From Primula veris (Eukaryota; Streptophyta; Magnoliopsida; Ericales; Primulaceae): a DNA stretch of 64,000 nucleotides. The position numbers and the translations under genes were made by a program. Shown piece by piece: positions 25,782 to 37,379 of the stretch; the stretch's first letter is position 1, and each line of letters opens with the position of its first letter. A model generated the notes under the pieces. The model was not told the DNA's origin and did not search any database. It saw only the letters and a program-made list of their open reading frames with translations. The stretch lies in the NCBI GenBank assembly GCA_963682055.1, contig OY821748.1:5366343-5430342 (forward strand), read 5' to 3'.

Positions 25782-25790
25782 ATATATATT
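25782..25790 (+). promoter_or_regulatory. TATA box of GLR-A
   Basis: ATATATATT lies 69 bp before the GLR-A ATG and is kept, slightly longer, before GLR-B (40296-40307). Because duplication unit 2 starts inside the upstream TBL gene, both GLR copies carry the same proximal promoter, including the hAT MITE about 100-180 bp upstream of the TATA box. Confidence 0.5.
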
Positions 25791-25850
25791 TACCTCCATT
25801 TTTGGAGTCTCTTTCTTTGTAGAACAAGCCATACGCTTAAACTCAAAAAG

Positions 25851-28800
25851 ATGAAGACCATTAATATCATTTTTTCAGTCATTATATCAGTTTTGGTATT
25901 ACTTTCTGTAGAACTAGTGAAGGCTGAAGCAGAAGAGAAGAAAATTGTGAAGGTTGGGGTAGTTCTTGATATGGATAAATATATATCGAAAATGGGATTA
26001 AGTTGCATCTCCATGGCTCTCGGGGACTTTTATAATTCTCACCAAAACTACACGACTCGAATTTCCCTATTCACAAGAGATTCGAAGAATGATGTTGTTC
26101 GTGCTGCTTCTCAAGGTTACTCTCTAGCTTCATGTACTCCTATTTATCAAGAATTGTGAAACCTTAGCCTTTTCAATTCCCAAAATACATCAAGAATTAT
26201 TCTCATTTTGTGGAAAGATAGGCAAACAAAATTATCCATGAATGAATGATGAAACTATTAATCAGGCCTCTGAATAAGCTAGCGCACCAAACTTATTTTG
26301 TTTGCCAACTTTAGTAGACTATTTTTTTCATACTGCGTTTGGTATAATTAAATTTTAACCATATATATGAACGAGAAAGCTAGCTAGAGCTCATGATGAT
26401 GATTCTATATATTTTCTTCTTGTGTTTTTTCGTCGATACAGAATGACATATACACCGATTCTTAAACAAAAAATATGTACAGAATTATGTAGTTTATAGT
26501 ACTCTACATTAACTTAATAACATTAGAAATCGAATTAATTAAGTACGAAAATACATACTTAGCATTAAGTTACCCAATAAAATAAGACATTCAAATTTCG
26601 AAGTTGGTAGAGCTCCTACAACCTGAGCTCTTGACAGTTAATAAATGATAGGGAAAATGATCATTAATTTAGTATATAAATTGAAACATAATTATTAAAA
26701 GAAAAAACCATGGTTAAAATCATTTTTAAATGTAGATACATACGCTACTTATGTTTATTCTTTATTTTTAATTTTGATATTCAATAATGTTATCTCCATG
26801 TGTATCAAGTCTCAAATAAGAATTGAAATTGTCTTGTGTAAAATAATTTATATATACCAACTAAATGTCCAAATCAAACTTGTAAAAGTTTAAAGCTAGT
26901 TTTTGTACATTTTATAAGATACTTTAAAAAAATACTACACTCATGAGTTGTCACTGTAGGGACACGCTTACTTACGTAGATAAATAATTATATCGATGTT
27001 TTGATATTTTCAAACTCAAATTAGTTAGTTGACCAATAGACTTAAATTCTAGTGACATCAACATCATAATGTATTGTTTTTTTTTGAAATAATGTATTGT
27101 TTATGGTTCTGTACGTGTTTGTCTTGAAGTAATTTCCATCAATTGACGCAGTCATGCAATTGGTATATGGTTTATATAATTCGAGGATGCTTGTAAAATC
27201 ATGAAGTAAGATTGCCATATATATTGGCCCATCTGTTCGATTTCACGAACTAATGCAAGTCCATAAATATGTCTTATATAGTCCCATAATGTATATGTTG
27301 ACTTAGAATCAGGATACATGCTTTTCCAAATATGTGCCAATTTACCCTTCTATTTTTTTTATGTTGGATAACAAATGAATCTTCATAAACTCGTGCTTAC
27401 ACTTCTAAATTGAAAACTAAAGCTTCAAATTAATAAGAAGTACAAGCAAGGTTTGATTCCAAATTTTATTAGAGCCCCCGCTTCCGAAACATTGGGGAGG
27501 GTTCCAATAATAAAATTTATTGCAGCATGCAATGAAACAATGCTGGCCACTCAAATTGATAAAATAATAATAAATACAATATTGACCTATAGGCTTTTGT
27601 AAAATGTAATATTTCTCTCCCCTCTTCCTATATTGCCAGTACTGTATTACACACGAAATCAATGAAAACTAAAATAAAAATATACAAGAACCCTAATTAT
27701 ATACTAAATTTAAATATTAATAATAATTTTTTTTATTAAATGTAAAAACTCAACCCACTAAAAAGCAAAATAAAAATATAATAGAACGCTAATTGAGACT
27801 ATCCTAAATTTAAATATTAATAATTTTTTTTTTAAATCTACTATTAATAACAATAAAAAATTCTTGATGAGGTGAATATGTCATGTAATATGACACATCA
27901 ACGGGTTGATTTTTTAAATAAAAAAAAATATATGAGCAAAATCATTTTCCCTCTGTATCTACCCACAATGTCTTCATTTACCTCCGTTAATAGTTTAAAA
28001 ATCCACACGAATAAGGAAATTTTTTGCCTCCGTCGTTGTATAAAAAAAAAATTCCAAATGAAACACTCATATAAAAATATAATAATCCATATCATGTTTT
28101 GAGCAAATTTTAATTTATTGCTCTTAATATTGCTGAATTTTTTTAATAGGTGTTTATTTGAAATTTGCCGAAATGGGGTTAAATCTTGAACTCCTTAATT
28201 ATCGAGGCGTCCTGTTAAATTTTAAACGAGGGTTTAAATTTTTTAATGGTTCTTCGTGTGTAATACATTAATGAGAATATAGGAAGAGGGGAGAGAAATA
28301 TTACATTTTACGAAAGACTATAGGTCAATATTGTATTTATTATTATTTTATCAATTTAAGTGGCCATTGTTTCTTTGCATGACCCCACCCCCCTCCGAAA
28401 CATTGTGTAGCTATACATTGTGTGTAATACATTGAAGTTTACGCCATTATCGGACCAACAACATCTATACAAGCTGATTTCATTGCCGATCTCGGATCAA
28501 AAGCGCAGGTTCCAATTATTGACCTATAGGCTTTTGTAAAATGTAATATTTCTCTCCCCTCTTCCTATATTGCCAGTACTGTATTACACACGAAAGCAAT
28601 GAAACAATGTTGGCTACACCACAACTTACACAAAACTCACCTATTTTATAAACTAATAAAATACATATTTATTACTTCAAATATATATAAAATTTTATAA
28701 TTTGATAAATTAAAATATAAATATTTAACATAATAAAAACTCAAATAAAAATATACTAGAACCCTAAAACTATCATAAATTTAAATATTAATAATAATTT

Positions 28801-31800
28801 TTTTTATTAAATCTAAAAACTCAACCCACTAAAAACTCAAATAAAAGTATAATAGAACCCTAATTGAGCCTATCCTAAATTTAAATATTAATAATAATTT
28901 TTTTTTTGTTAAATCTACTAATAATAACAGTCAAAAACTCTTGATGAGGTGGATATGCCATGTAATGTGACACATCAACGGGTTAATTTTTTAAATATAA
29001 AAAATGTATGAGCAAAATCATTTTCCCTCTGTATCTACCCACAATGTCTTCATTTACCTCCGTTAATATTTTAAAAATCCACACGAATAAGGAAATTTTT
29101 TGCCTCCGTCGTTGTACCAAAAAAAATCCGAATGAAACACTCGTATAAAAATATAATCATCCATATCATGTTTTGAGCAAATTTTAATTTATTGCTCTTA
29201 ATATTGCTGAATTTTTTTAATAGGTGTTTATTTGGAATTTGCTGAAATGGGGTTAAATCTTGAACTCCTTAATTATCGAGGTGTCCTGTTAAATTTTAAA
29301 CGAGGGTTTAGATTTTTTAGTGGTTCTTCGTGTGTAATTCATTAATGAGAATATAGGAAGAGGGGAGAGAAATATTACATTTTACGAAAGACTATAGGTC
29401 AATATTGTATTTATTATTATTTTATCAATTTGAGTGGCCATTGTTTCTTTGCATGACCCCACCCCCCTCCGAAACATTGTGTAGCTATATATAGATATAC
29501 CTACTTAAGTACTTCATAGCAGTGTATCTTCATGAGCAATAAATAGTTCAGGATGATACCCACGCGATCGTTAACCGAGTATAACACGTTTATCTTTAGG
29601 ATTCAAACTCTGTCACCTCGAATTTTAGAAGGTTTTATAAATAAATAAATAAAATAGTTTGTAATGATCACTAGTTTCCTAATTTGTAGCTCTAGATCTA
29701 CTGAAAAATGTTGAAGTTCACGCCATTATCGGACCAACAACATCTATACAAGCTGATTTCATTGCCGATCTCGGATCAAAAGCGCAGGTTCCAATTATTT
29801 CGTACTCTGCGACAAGCCCTTCTCTTTCATCTATCCGTAGCCCTTACTTTGTACGCGCAGCCCAAAACGACTCATCTCAAGTTAGGGCCATTAGTTCATT
29901 AGTCCAAGCCTTTGGATGGAGATCAGTTGTTCCAATATACGTCGACAATGAATTTGGACAAGGCATTGTTCCATCCTTACTTGATGCTTTTCAAGAAATC
30001 GACACTCGTATTCCCTATCAAAGTGTCATATCCTCAATGGCCACTGACGATAAAATAGAAGAAGAGCTTTATAAATTGATGACAATGCAAACTAGGGTCT
30101 TCATTGTGCACATGCCTTCTTTTCTCGCCTCTCGCTTTTTCGTTAAAGTGAAGGACATTGGCATGATGAGTGAAGGCTATGTTTGGATATTAACAGATTC
30201 CGTGACCAACTTTTTGAGCTCATTTGATTATACGATAATCGAGTCAATGCAAGGGGTATTGGGTGTAAGACCATATGTTCGCAGTACTAAGAAACTCAAT
30301 AACTTCACCGTTCGATGGAAAACCAAGTTTCGACAAGATTATCAATCTGTTCTCAACGTCGACCTGAACATTTTTGGGCTATGGGCTTATGATGCTGCCA
30401 CATTGCTAGCTATGGCAGTTGAAAAAATTGGTAATGCTGATGTAAGTTTTCAGAAAATGGACAACTTTGACAATTCTACTACTGATCTCGAGACCTTTGG
30501 CATCTCCCAAACTGGTCCTCAACTTCTCCAAGCTTTACTAAACACAACATTTAACGGAATTAGCGGTAATTTTTATATAAAAGACGGAATACTAAGCCCG
30601 TCAGCATATCAAATAGTGAATGTTATTGGGACGGGTCTCAAAGGGGTTGGGTTTTGGACACCTAAAGATGGACTTGTCAACAAATTGAATTCTACTATGA
30701 TTAGTAATGCCTCAAATTTATACAATACTACAAAGAATAATCTTGGGTCGATTATATGGCCAGGGGATATCACAAATCACTCTCCAAAGGGTTGGGTGAT
30801 CCCGACAAGTGGAAAAAGATTAAGGGTCGGGGTTCCGCTAAAAAATGGTTTTAAAGAATTTGTTCAAATTACGAAAGATTCTAAGACAAATATAACCACT
30901 GTCACAGGATATTGCATAGATATATTTGATGCAGTGATGGGATCGCTACCTTATGCCGTTCCTTACGACTACATTCCATTTATAACTCCCGATGGGAAGA
31001 TGGCGGGAACTTATAATGACTTGGTGTATCAAGTGTACCTTGGAGTAAGAATCTCTGTTTAATCCCTTTTGTTTCAATTGCTATAATATATTAATTAGTT
31101 GCAAGTCTTAAATAGTATTGTAGTAAGTATTAACTAGCACAGTAGCACATAGAATGTTTTTTTCCTTTTCAATCTTCTATAACTTTGACCAATAGTAAGT
31201 GTTATTTCCTCTTTTCCATGAACAGAACTTTGACGTAGTGGCTGGCGATACGACTATAATTGCAAACAGATCACGCTATGTGGATTTCACAATGCCTTAT
31301 ACAGAGTCTGGTTATACGATGATTGTGCCAATGACCAATAATAAAAAAAAAAATGCATGGGTATTTCTTCAACCACTCACTTGGGACCTTTGGGTAACAA
31401 CATTTTTTTCGTTTGGGTTCATCGGATTCACAGTTTGGGTTCTTGAGCATCGTGTCAATGAAGACTTCAGAGGGCCTGCTTCTCAACAGGCTGGAATGAT
31501 CCCTTGGTTCTCTTTATCAACTATGGTCTTTGCACAAAGTAAGTATGATACGTATAAAACCTAATTAACACTAGTTTGAGTTTTGATTGTATTTTTGTAT
31601 TTTTTAGATACATTAATTTGGTTTCTAAAAAGATTTTACTTGTCAAGCTTATCACTTATTTAGGAAAGTATGGAGTATGTTTTTGAATTTTGCAAAAACT
31701 ATATCATCAAATATTGTCAACCTTATCACTTATTTAGGAAAGGTGTTTGAACAAGGCGTGTCTGCAAAAAATAAGGAGAGAAAATTGACAATTTTACTGC

Positions 31801-33479
31801 ATCAAATATTGTAGCTTCAGTAGGTTGTCAATAAGGTAGACCCTATGGTTAGCAAAACAATCAGCAGGCGATCGAGGGCACTGGTTTGACAAAGGAGCCA
31901 TTTTTTTGCTAACAATACGATGTCGTTTTGCTAGAATATTATAGCTAAATGGACTAGAATATTTTTGGGGATTTTTTTTTAAATGGCTAACTTGGACACT
32001 GGTGATGTATATTGTCATTTTCTTAGTTGGTACTAAGATAAAAGGTGCAGGAAAAAAGGCTCGGCTTGAGTGCCGTAGCGGCTAGGCTGACCCTGGTTTT
32101 CAAAGCTTCTAAAAACTAAAAAGTCAAGACTAGGGATCTAAAGTAGGCTGAAGATTGTTTTGTTACTTATAAGTTATAATAACCAAAATATCTGTAGTTT
32201 ATCTTATTCTAAGTTCAGGTAAGCATATCTTATTTTCCTGACATAGTTCCTGGCTTCCACAAAAGGATATATCGCACATATAAATTTAGTTAGACTGATC
32301 TTGGATATGAATATAAAAACTGCAGAGGAGAAGATTGTGAGCAACCTAGCAAGGTTTGTGGTAATCATATGGTGCTTTGTTGTTCTTATCCTGACACAAA
32401 GCTATACGGCAAGTTTGACGTCCATGCTAACAGTTCAAAAACTGTATCCAACTGTTACCGACATAAATGAACTTGTTAAAAATGGTGATCATGTTGGTTA
32501 TGTAGAGAATTCATTTGTACGAGGGTTTCTTGAGCAGAACAAAATCAAAGATAAAAACCTCGTCAAATATGGCTCTCCAGATGAACTACATGAACTGTTT
32601 AAAAACAAAACAATTGCGGCTGCTTTTGATGAGATCCCATACATGAAGCTCTTCCTTTCAAAATACTGCGACAAATATACAATGGTTGCGCCTACATATA
32701 AAACAGATGGCTTTGCCTTTGTAAGTATATTTTCATTCTAATTTTAGTGTCATACTTTTCCAACATCAAACTGAGATTATGACTTATAAGTGGCTCAACG
32801 CGAATGCATTCCTGCCTTGGTCTTGTAATCTCCATTTTTTTTGGTCTTTTGATTTATAATTCATTATATATTATAGGCTTTTCCAATTGGATCGCCACTA
32901 GTGCACGATGTTTCAAGAAGTATCCTACATGTAACTGAAGGAGACAAAATGGCGAACATAGAGAAAAAATGGTTTGCGCAAACCAAGTGCCAGGATACAA
33001 GCACCTCATTTTCGTCGAATAGCCTAGGCCTTGAGAGTTTCTGGGGTTTATTCTTAATATCAGGAACTGCTTCATTATTCGCTCTGATAGTATTTACTTG
33101 TGTGTTTGTACATAAGCATAGGCAAGTATTGAGGCTTTTGCCACCCGACGCTTCTTTGTGGAGAAAGATCAAAGAGTTGGCTCGACAGTTTGACAAGAAA
33201 GATTTAACTTCCCATACGTTCAGAAACAACGAAATTCGAGATAAAAATGATATGGTTGAATGTGTATGTAAGCATCAAGCATCTCGTCTATCAAGTTTTT
33301 CGGATCAGATGGCAAAGGATGATGCATCGTTTCAAGGGACTCGTAATCGCCCAGAAAATGGAGACATAGGCTCACATATTCAAATTACACAAGGAACTGT
33401 ATCTCCTCCTGTTACGCAACTTGATGACCAAAATCACAAAGCAGTAATAATATCTGAAATCACAAACGTAAAGCAGTAG
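25851..33479 (+). CDS. GLR: Glutamate receptor-like channel GLR-A (GLR2-type), intact
   Basis: Five exons join in frame to 976 residues: 25851-26115, 29690-31044, 31226-31538, 32326-32720 and 32877-33479, all GT-AG. Residues 1-25 form a signal peptide. Exons 1-2 encode the periplasmic-binding-like (ANF receptor) domain, with AIIGPTTSIQADF and IFGLWAYDAATLLAMAVEK, and the first half of the ligand-binding domain (LRVGVPLKNGFKEF, GYCIDIFDAV). Exon 3 has the DFTMPYTESGYTM block, M1 (about 594-613) and the pore loop (about 631-644). Exon 4 has M3 with SYTASLT at 670-676, the gate motif of ionotropic glutamate receptors. Exon 5 has the second ligand lobe, M4 (about 830-853) and a cytosolic tail. 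Plant GLRs are amino-acid-gated cation/calcium channels in signalling. Intron 1 (3.57 kb) holds a MULE-like element and a partial copy of exon 2. One oddity is Ala at residue 775, where GLR-B and most relatives have Gly (GFGFAFP). The GLR2-type assignment is from memory. Confidence 0.92.
26116..27216. other. GLR-A intron 1, 5' part
   Basis: Non-coding and AT-rich. Reading on from exon 1 gives a short false tail before a stop; the real donor is GTTACT at 26116. The stretch aligns with 40629-42270 in unit 2, where extra sequence (40795-41090), a 171-bp tandem duplication and a CACTA MITE have been added. Confidence 0.6.
27581..29454. repeat. 937-bp tandem duplication inside GLR-A intron 1
   Basis: Copies start at ATTGACCTATAGG, positions 27581 and 28518. 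The first copy runs through the right arm of the Mutator-like element, its flanking TCCGAAACATTG and a fragment of GLR exon 2, then jumps back. The two copies differ by a few percent and by a ~200-bp deletion in the first. Unit 2 has only one copy. Confidence 0.85.
28432..28520 (+). pseudogene. Fragment of GLR exon 2 stranded in intron 1
   Basis: These 89 bp match exon 2 bases 29711-29799 with one mismatch and encode the same IIGPTTSIQADFIADL stretch. The copy has no splice acceptor immediately before it (the 205 bp that would hold it are deleted) and runs straight into element sequence at its 3' end. It is the trailing end of the 937-bp duplication. It could compete weakly as a decoy exon but is not expected to be spliced in. 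Confidence 0.85.
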
Positions 33480-35288
33480 CTAATTAGTCATCTAAGAGAA
33501 TGTTGAATTAGGTACAAAAAGCTTGTACCTTAAACAGTATCTTGGAATAATTGCTTGGTTTGAGTACCTGCCAGAACCTATTATACGTAAATACCGCGAG
33601 AGTTTGGATATATACAATTTTTTTTTACAAAATCCCTATTGAAATTTTAAAAAATAGTATGCAGGAAGCAGGATTGAAGATACATTGTTATGTGACGAAA
33701 ATTCTAAAAGGCTCTCAGGGAAATTTTGATGTTTTCCTACATATTATCAGTGCTACAATGTTTTGAGGTCAATGAATTCCCACAGCTACGTCAACGACCC
33801 AGTATCCGACAACCTAGAAACTGATGATCCAGTTTCAGGCGACGAAGGGATGGCGGATTGATGCAATGGTGGCGCCACGTGTGCATATATATAGCATGAT
33901 GTATTGATGTACTTATATGCTTCACTTAGTATCGACATGTGCATAGAACTTTTAAATGTAACATATTAACATCGTATTAACATGGAGTACTAAAACAAAT
34001 TACATAAGTAATTCTGATCAACCTACTTAGTTTATTATTATTTTTAAATACTTTTTATAGCTTTTCTTAACCTATCTTACCATTATTATATAATCATTTT
34101 AAATTAAATACTGCATACATATATGAATCTTTTTATAATGAATTTTTGATCAGTCCATGAACCTATCTCTAACGAGCCGAAGATCGGTAATAGACTAATA
34201 GGTTTTATTCATAATCGGCTTGTTACCAGACAATTTCTATATTCTATATTCAAAAACTGAAGGCATGGCATCATACAAATGCTTAAAAGCTAAAACTGAA
34301 TCAAACGCTAATTTCTTTAGCTATTAGGAGCAGACCCAAATTTTCCTTATTAAGTTGTATATTAGGATGCACAGACTCTCCAATTTTATTTTATTTGGAG
34401 TATCGCTGTATCAGACATGGATACGGGCGGGACACAGTCGATAAGGTGACGGACACATGCATTCGTATGTATTTTATCATTGGAAGTATCCGCGACTTGG
34501 ACACTTTTTTAACACGCAGAGGACACTTGAAACAAAGAAAATATTCCAAAATTATTTCTATTTCACAAAAAAATTACAATAAGAAGACTCAAGCCAATAA
34601 CGTAATATATGATTAAAAAAAATGTAAGGATTGGTAAATTATGATTACGTTTTATGAGTTTCTAAAAAAAAAACTATACCTTGGTAAAATATTTATATCT
34701 CAAAATAAATGTGTACAAAAAATATATTTATTATTTATTAATGACTGTATTTTAGCCCCCTGTATTGTAGAATTTATACAAAAGATATTGTAATGATATT
34801 ATCTCATCGTATCTGATGATACAAAAAATAAAAATTGTTTAATCGTATCCGTGCATCATAAAAGTGTATATATAGTGTGTTTGGTAGAAGATTTTTAACC
34901 TTACTTTTTAGATTTTCCGCTATGAAAAAGCAGGGGGTGTTTGGTATCCTAGCTTTTATGACTTCTAATAAGTTAGATTTTGACTATAAAAGCAGCAAAA
35001 GCTTGAAAAGCAAAATTTAATAGATTTTTTTAGCCTTTTCAACAACAATTTTGGAGTTCGGTTTGTTTTTAACATTGTTTTAGGAAAATACCCTCAGCTT
35101 TTAAGTGAAATTACATGCTAAAAAGCTAGATTTTTTGCAGTTGCTTTGTGAAAGGAAACTTTTGGAAAAAAAAAAAAGTGATGCCAAGCGGACCGTAATA
35201 TAAATTTGCAAGAAGGGATGATAAAAGAGTATAAAATTCCGGGACCATAAATTCCGATACTAGCCATTACATAACCGTTACAGCAGCC
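33480..35288. other. GLR-A 3' flank and intergenic DNA
   Basis: No coding frame with family character. It contains a repeat-like stretch around 34400-34530 with GTATCAGACATGGATACGG and GACGGACACATGC motifs, and a probable MITE around 34929-35196 with ends GGTGTTTGGTATCC and GATGCCAAGCGGACC. The same order recurs at 54870-56650 in unit 2. Confidence 0.45.
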
Positions 35289-35515
35289 AGGGGTGTACAC
35301 GGTTCGGTTCGGCTCGATTTTTTAGTATAATGCGAACCAAACAAATAAAAAATAATTGGTTCGATTCCGTTCGGTTTTGTCTAAAAAAAATCTCCGAAAC
35401 CGAACCAAATCAAACCAATCATAATCGGTTTGAACTTTAACAAATAAAAAACACAATATTCAAAATTACACTAATTCCGTAAAGTTTTCGCTTATATTTC
35501 ATTTGCAAGTTTTCA
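35289..35515. mobile_element. GTGTACACGGTTCGG-type MITE, cut by the duplication breakpoint
   Basis: Begins CAGGGGTGTACACGGTTCGG, as in the complete copy at 56650-57112, but stops after GCAAGTTT, about halfway. TBL intron sequence follows. The right breakpoint of the duplication therefore lies inside this MITE, so the MITE was present before the duplication. Confidence 0.8.
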
Positions 35516-35559
35516 TTTCGTAAAGTTTCGCTTATATTTTATTTGCAAGTTTTCATTTC
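35478..35559. repeat. 41-bp tandem repeat at the duplication junction
   Basis: Two copies of a 41-bp unit start with CGTAAAGTTT at 35478 and 35519. Each ends GCAAGTTTTCATTTC, which already contains the junction between MITE sequence (GCAAGTTT) and TBL exon 3 sequence (CATTTCAGG). So the small repeat arose at or after junction formation. Confidence 0.85.
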
Positions 35560-36123
35560 AGGTTAGTATGATTTTTCACTATTTTGTAATTTCCTTAGTT
35601 TTTATCAAATATATTTTGTACCTTGAATAGGAGTAGTATAAATTTGCCTTATTTCAACTTCTTGCATGGTCTCCATTTGTAGACAAATAATATTTTGTAT
35701 TTTTCTTGAGAAGGCTTTAAGTTCCTGAATTTTAATTTTTGTAGAGGCGAGGATTGGAGGACGGGAGGAAACTGCCATAAGGAGACACAACCGGATCTTG
35801 GTTCGTCATTAGTGCCGCCTCAAACTTGGGGTCAATATAGCGCATTCATAGACGTACTATTGTCTCATCAGAAAAATCCGCATACAAAGTCGATTGAGTT
35901 ATTAGATATAACTAAAATGACTTCTCGTAGGAAAGATGGACACTCATCTCTATATTATCTTGGTCCGGGCATGGGACCCGCATCTGTTACTAGGCAGGAT
36001 TGTAGCCATTGGTGCCTGCCCGGTGTGCCTGATGCTTGGAACAAGCTTCTTTATGCTTTGTTTTTGAAACGCGAAGCAGCTGGGAAATGGAATGTGACTA
36101 GAGTCCGGGCACCAGATTTGTGA
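35554..36123 (+). pseudogene. Orphan TBL intron 3 and exon 4 (truncated copy)
   Basis: Contains the last bases of TBL exon 3, intron 3, and the whole last exon (35754-36123 with its AG acceptor), but no promoter, N-terminal domain or GDS motif. The frame of exon 4 is still open and keeps DCSHW. By hand it differs from the parent exon at five bases, which change four residues (G to E in the GGDW motif, L to Q, S to L, E to K) and leave none silent, as expected for an unconstrained copy. It lies between the GLR genes and is probably not translated. Read-through from GLR-A is the only way it could be transcribed that I can see. Confidence 0.85.
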
Positions 36124-37048
36124 AGTGCAGCTTATTTATCTGCTTTGTTCTATATATAGAAGCTGAATGTTTTGTATAGTGATAGAGTCTATAGAGTAAT
36201 ATATATACACCCGAAAGGAAGATAACATGAAGGTGAATATTTGGAGTTGCATTTATCTATTGGTATAGAGGTTTCCTTGATCATCATACAAGATTGATAC
36301 TCTTAGGATTTAAATATTGGAAATTGCATTTCTTGTAATTGTATAGGGCTTCTATCTGCTCTCGAAAAGGAGTAGTTTTTTGTTTGAATATTTAACTTGT
36401 AGTAAATAAAAATGCACATGAGACAAGACTTTTATTTCAATTCTCGTTCTCTTTTTTGTTTCTCATGAATGTTGCATAATATGAGGTGTTTAAAGATTCT
36501 GTGCTCTGGTCGACTCTAGGGGTGGCGGAGGGGGTGCAGGCGGTGCTGTCGCATCGAGTCTCATGATCCAGTGCATCTTTCAGGGTTCCACAACACCGAC
36601 AAAAAATAATAAATATGTATAATTTTTTTTTACTCGTAACTATTTGCTAGTAAAAAAAAGTGAAAAAACACATTTCTTTTTATATTAATGATTTTTGTTT
36701 GTTTGAAAGTTAATATCCAATTAATCTATTATTAAGATATTTTATATTGAAATTTCGGAAGGATAATTGCAAAAAATGCCTTATTTTTTCTTGTATTGGG
36801 GAACAAAAATTTAAGAACTACCCCTCTGACTCTTTATGGGTAGGGTCCAATTTCTGACAACTGTGATTAATAGAATTTAGGCATTTAGCTAAAATCTAAT
36901 CCTATAAGACTTTGTGCCGACGGAATTCACATGATTGTTTGTGGCCATTGAATATATCATTTCTAACAAAGCTAGGAGTACTCAAACAGTAAATACAGTC
37001 GTGACTTGGGTTGCAAATATCCGATTATCATATCAACTATAAATTATA
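36124..37048. other. Duplicated TBL 3' flank in unit 2
   Basis: Aligns with 22112-23380 of unit 1 minus the 350-bp MITE. The junction where that MITE is absent lies near 36815 (AACTACCCCTCTGAC). No gene. Confidence 0.6.
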
Positions 37049-37275
37049 CTCCCTAGTTCTCGTTTAACTGTCAATTACGAAACTACGTATAATTTTTACC
37101 GGTTTATAATTTCTATTCAAATTATCGAAATGATTTTTTTTTAAATTTAATTATAAAATTTAACATTTGAACTATATGATCAACTTTTAAAAATTTTCAT
37201 TCCGATAATTTTGATACAAGTTATTGACCGATTAAAATTACACCTAATTTCGTATTTTATAATTAAATAGTAAAA
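37049..37275. mobile_element. Stowaway-like MITE (unit 2 copy)
   Basis: Starts ACTCCCTAGTTCTCG and ends ...TTTTATAATTAAATAG, with inverted blocks AACTACGTATAATTTTTAC and AAAATTACACCTAATTTCG. It is the partner of 23381-23585 and has kept its right arm better. Confidence 0.65.
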
Positions 37276-37379
37276 CTTCATCCATTTGTTATTATTATAC
37301 AAAGATAGGTGGTCATTTTTTAGTTTCCACCCTCGATATAATATCTCCTTGGGTTTTGACTTTTGATGATCATATGCAT

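Larger units (their letters stand above)
27495..29467. mobile_element. Mutator-like non-autonomous element in GLR-A intron 1, internally duplicated
   Basis: Bounded by the direct repeat TCCGAAACATTG at 27483-27494 and 29468-29479, consistent with a long Mutator-type target duplication. Terminal arms are inverted over ~170 bp: the left arm reads ...GACCTATAGGCTTTTG...CTCCCCTCTTCC and the right arm ...GGAAGAGGGGAG...GACTATAGGTC. The unit 2 copy is 1036 bp; this one is 1973 bp because of a 937-bp tandem duplication. No transposase frame is visible. Confidence 0.75.
21542..35515 (+). repeat. Tandem segmental duplication, unit 1 (TBL exon 4 plus GLR-A)
   Basis: About 14 kb that is repeated in the same orientation at 35558-56875. 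The match starts in the last bases of TBL exon 3 (CATTTCAGGTT), runs through TBL intron 3, exon 4 and 3' flank, the intergenic MITEs, the whole GLR gene, and ends inside a GTGTACACGGTTCGG-type MITE. Order is fully collinear apart from unit-specific insertions and deletions. Features private to unit 1 are a MITE at 22805-23154, a 937-bp tandem duplication in GLR intron 1, and an extra ~61-bp repeat in the hAT MITE at 25309-25672. Confidence 0.93.

Noticed and set aside
29708..29902. Separate 64-residue protein at the start of GLR-A exon 2 (and the twin at 51098-51292)
   Set aside because: It is an out-of-frame reading of exon 2. The GLR frame is open through the same bases and continues into the following 341-residue frame.
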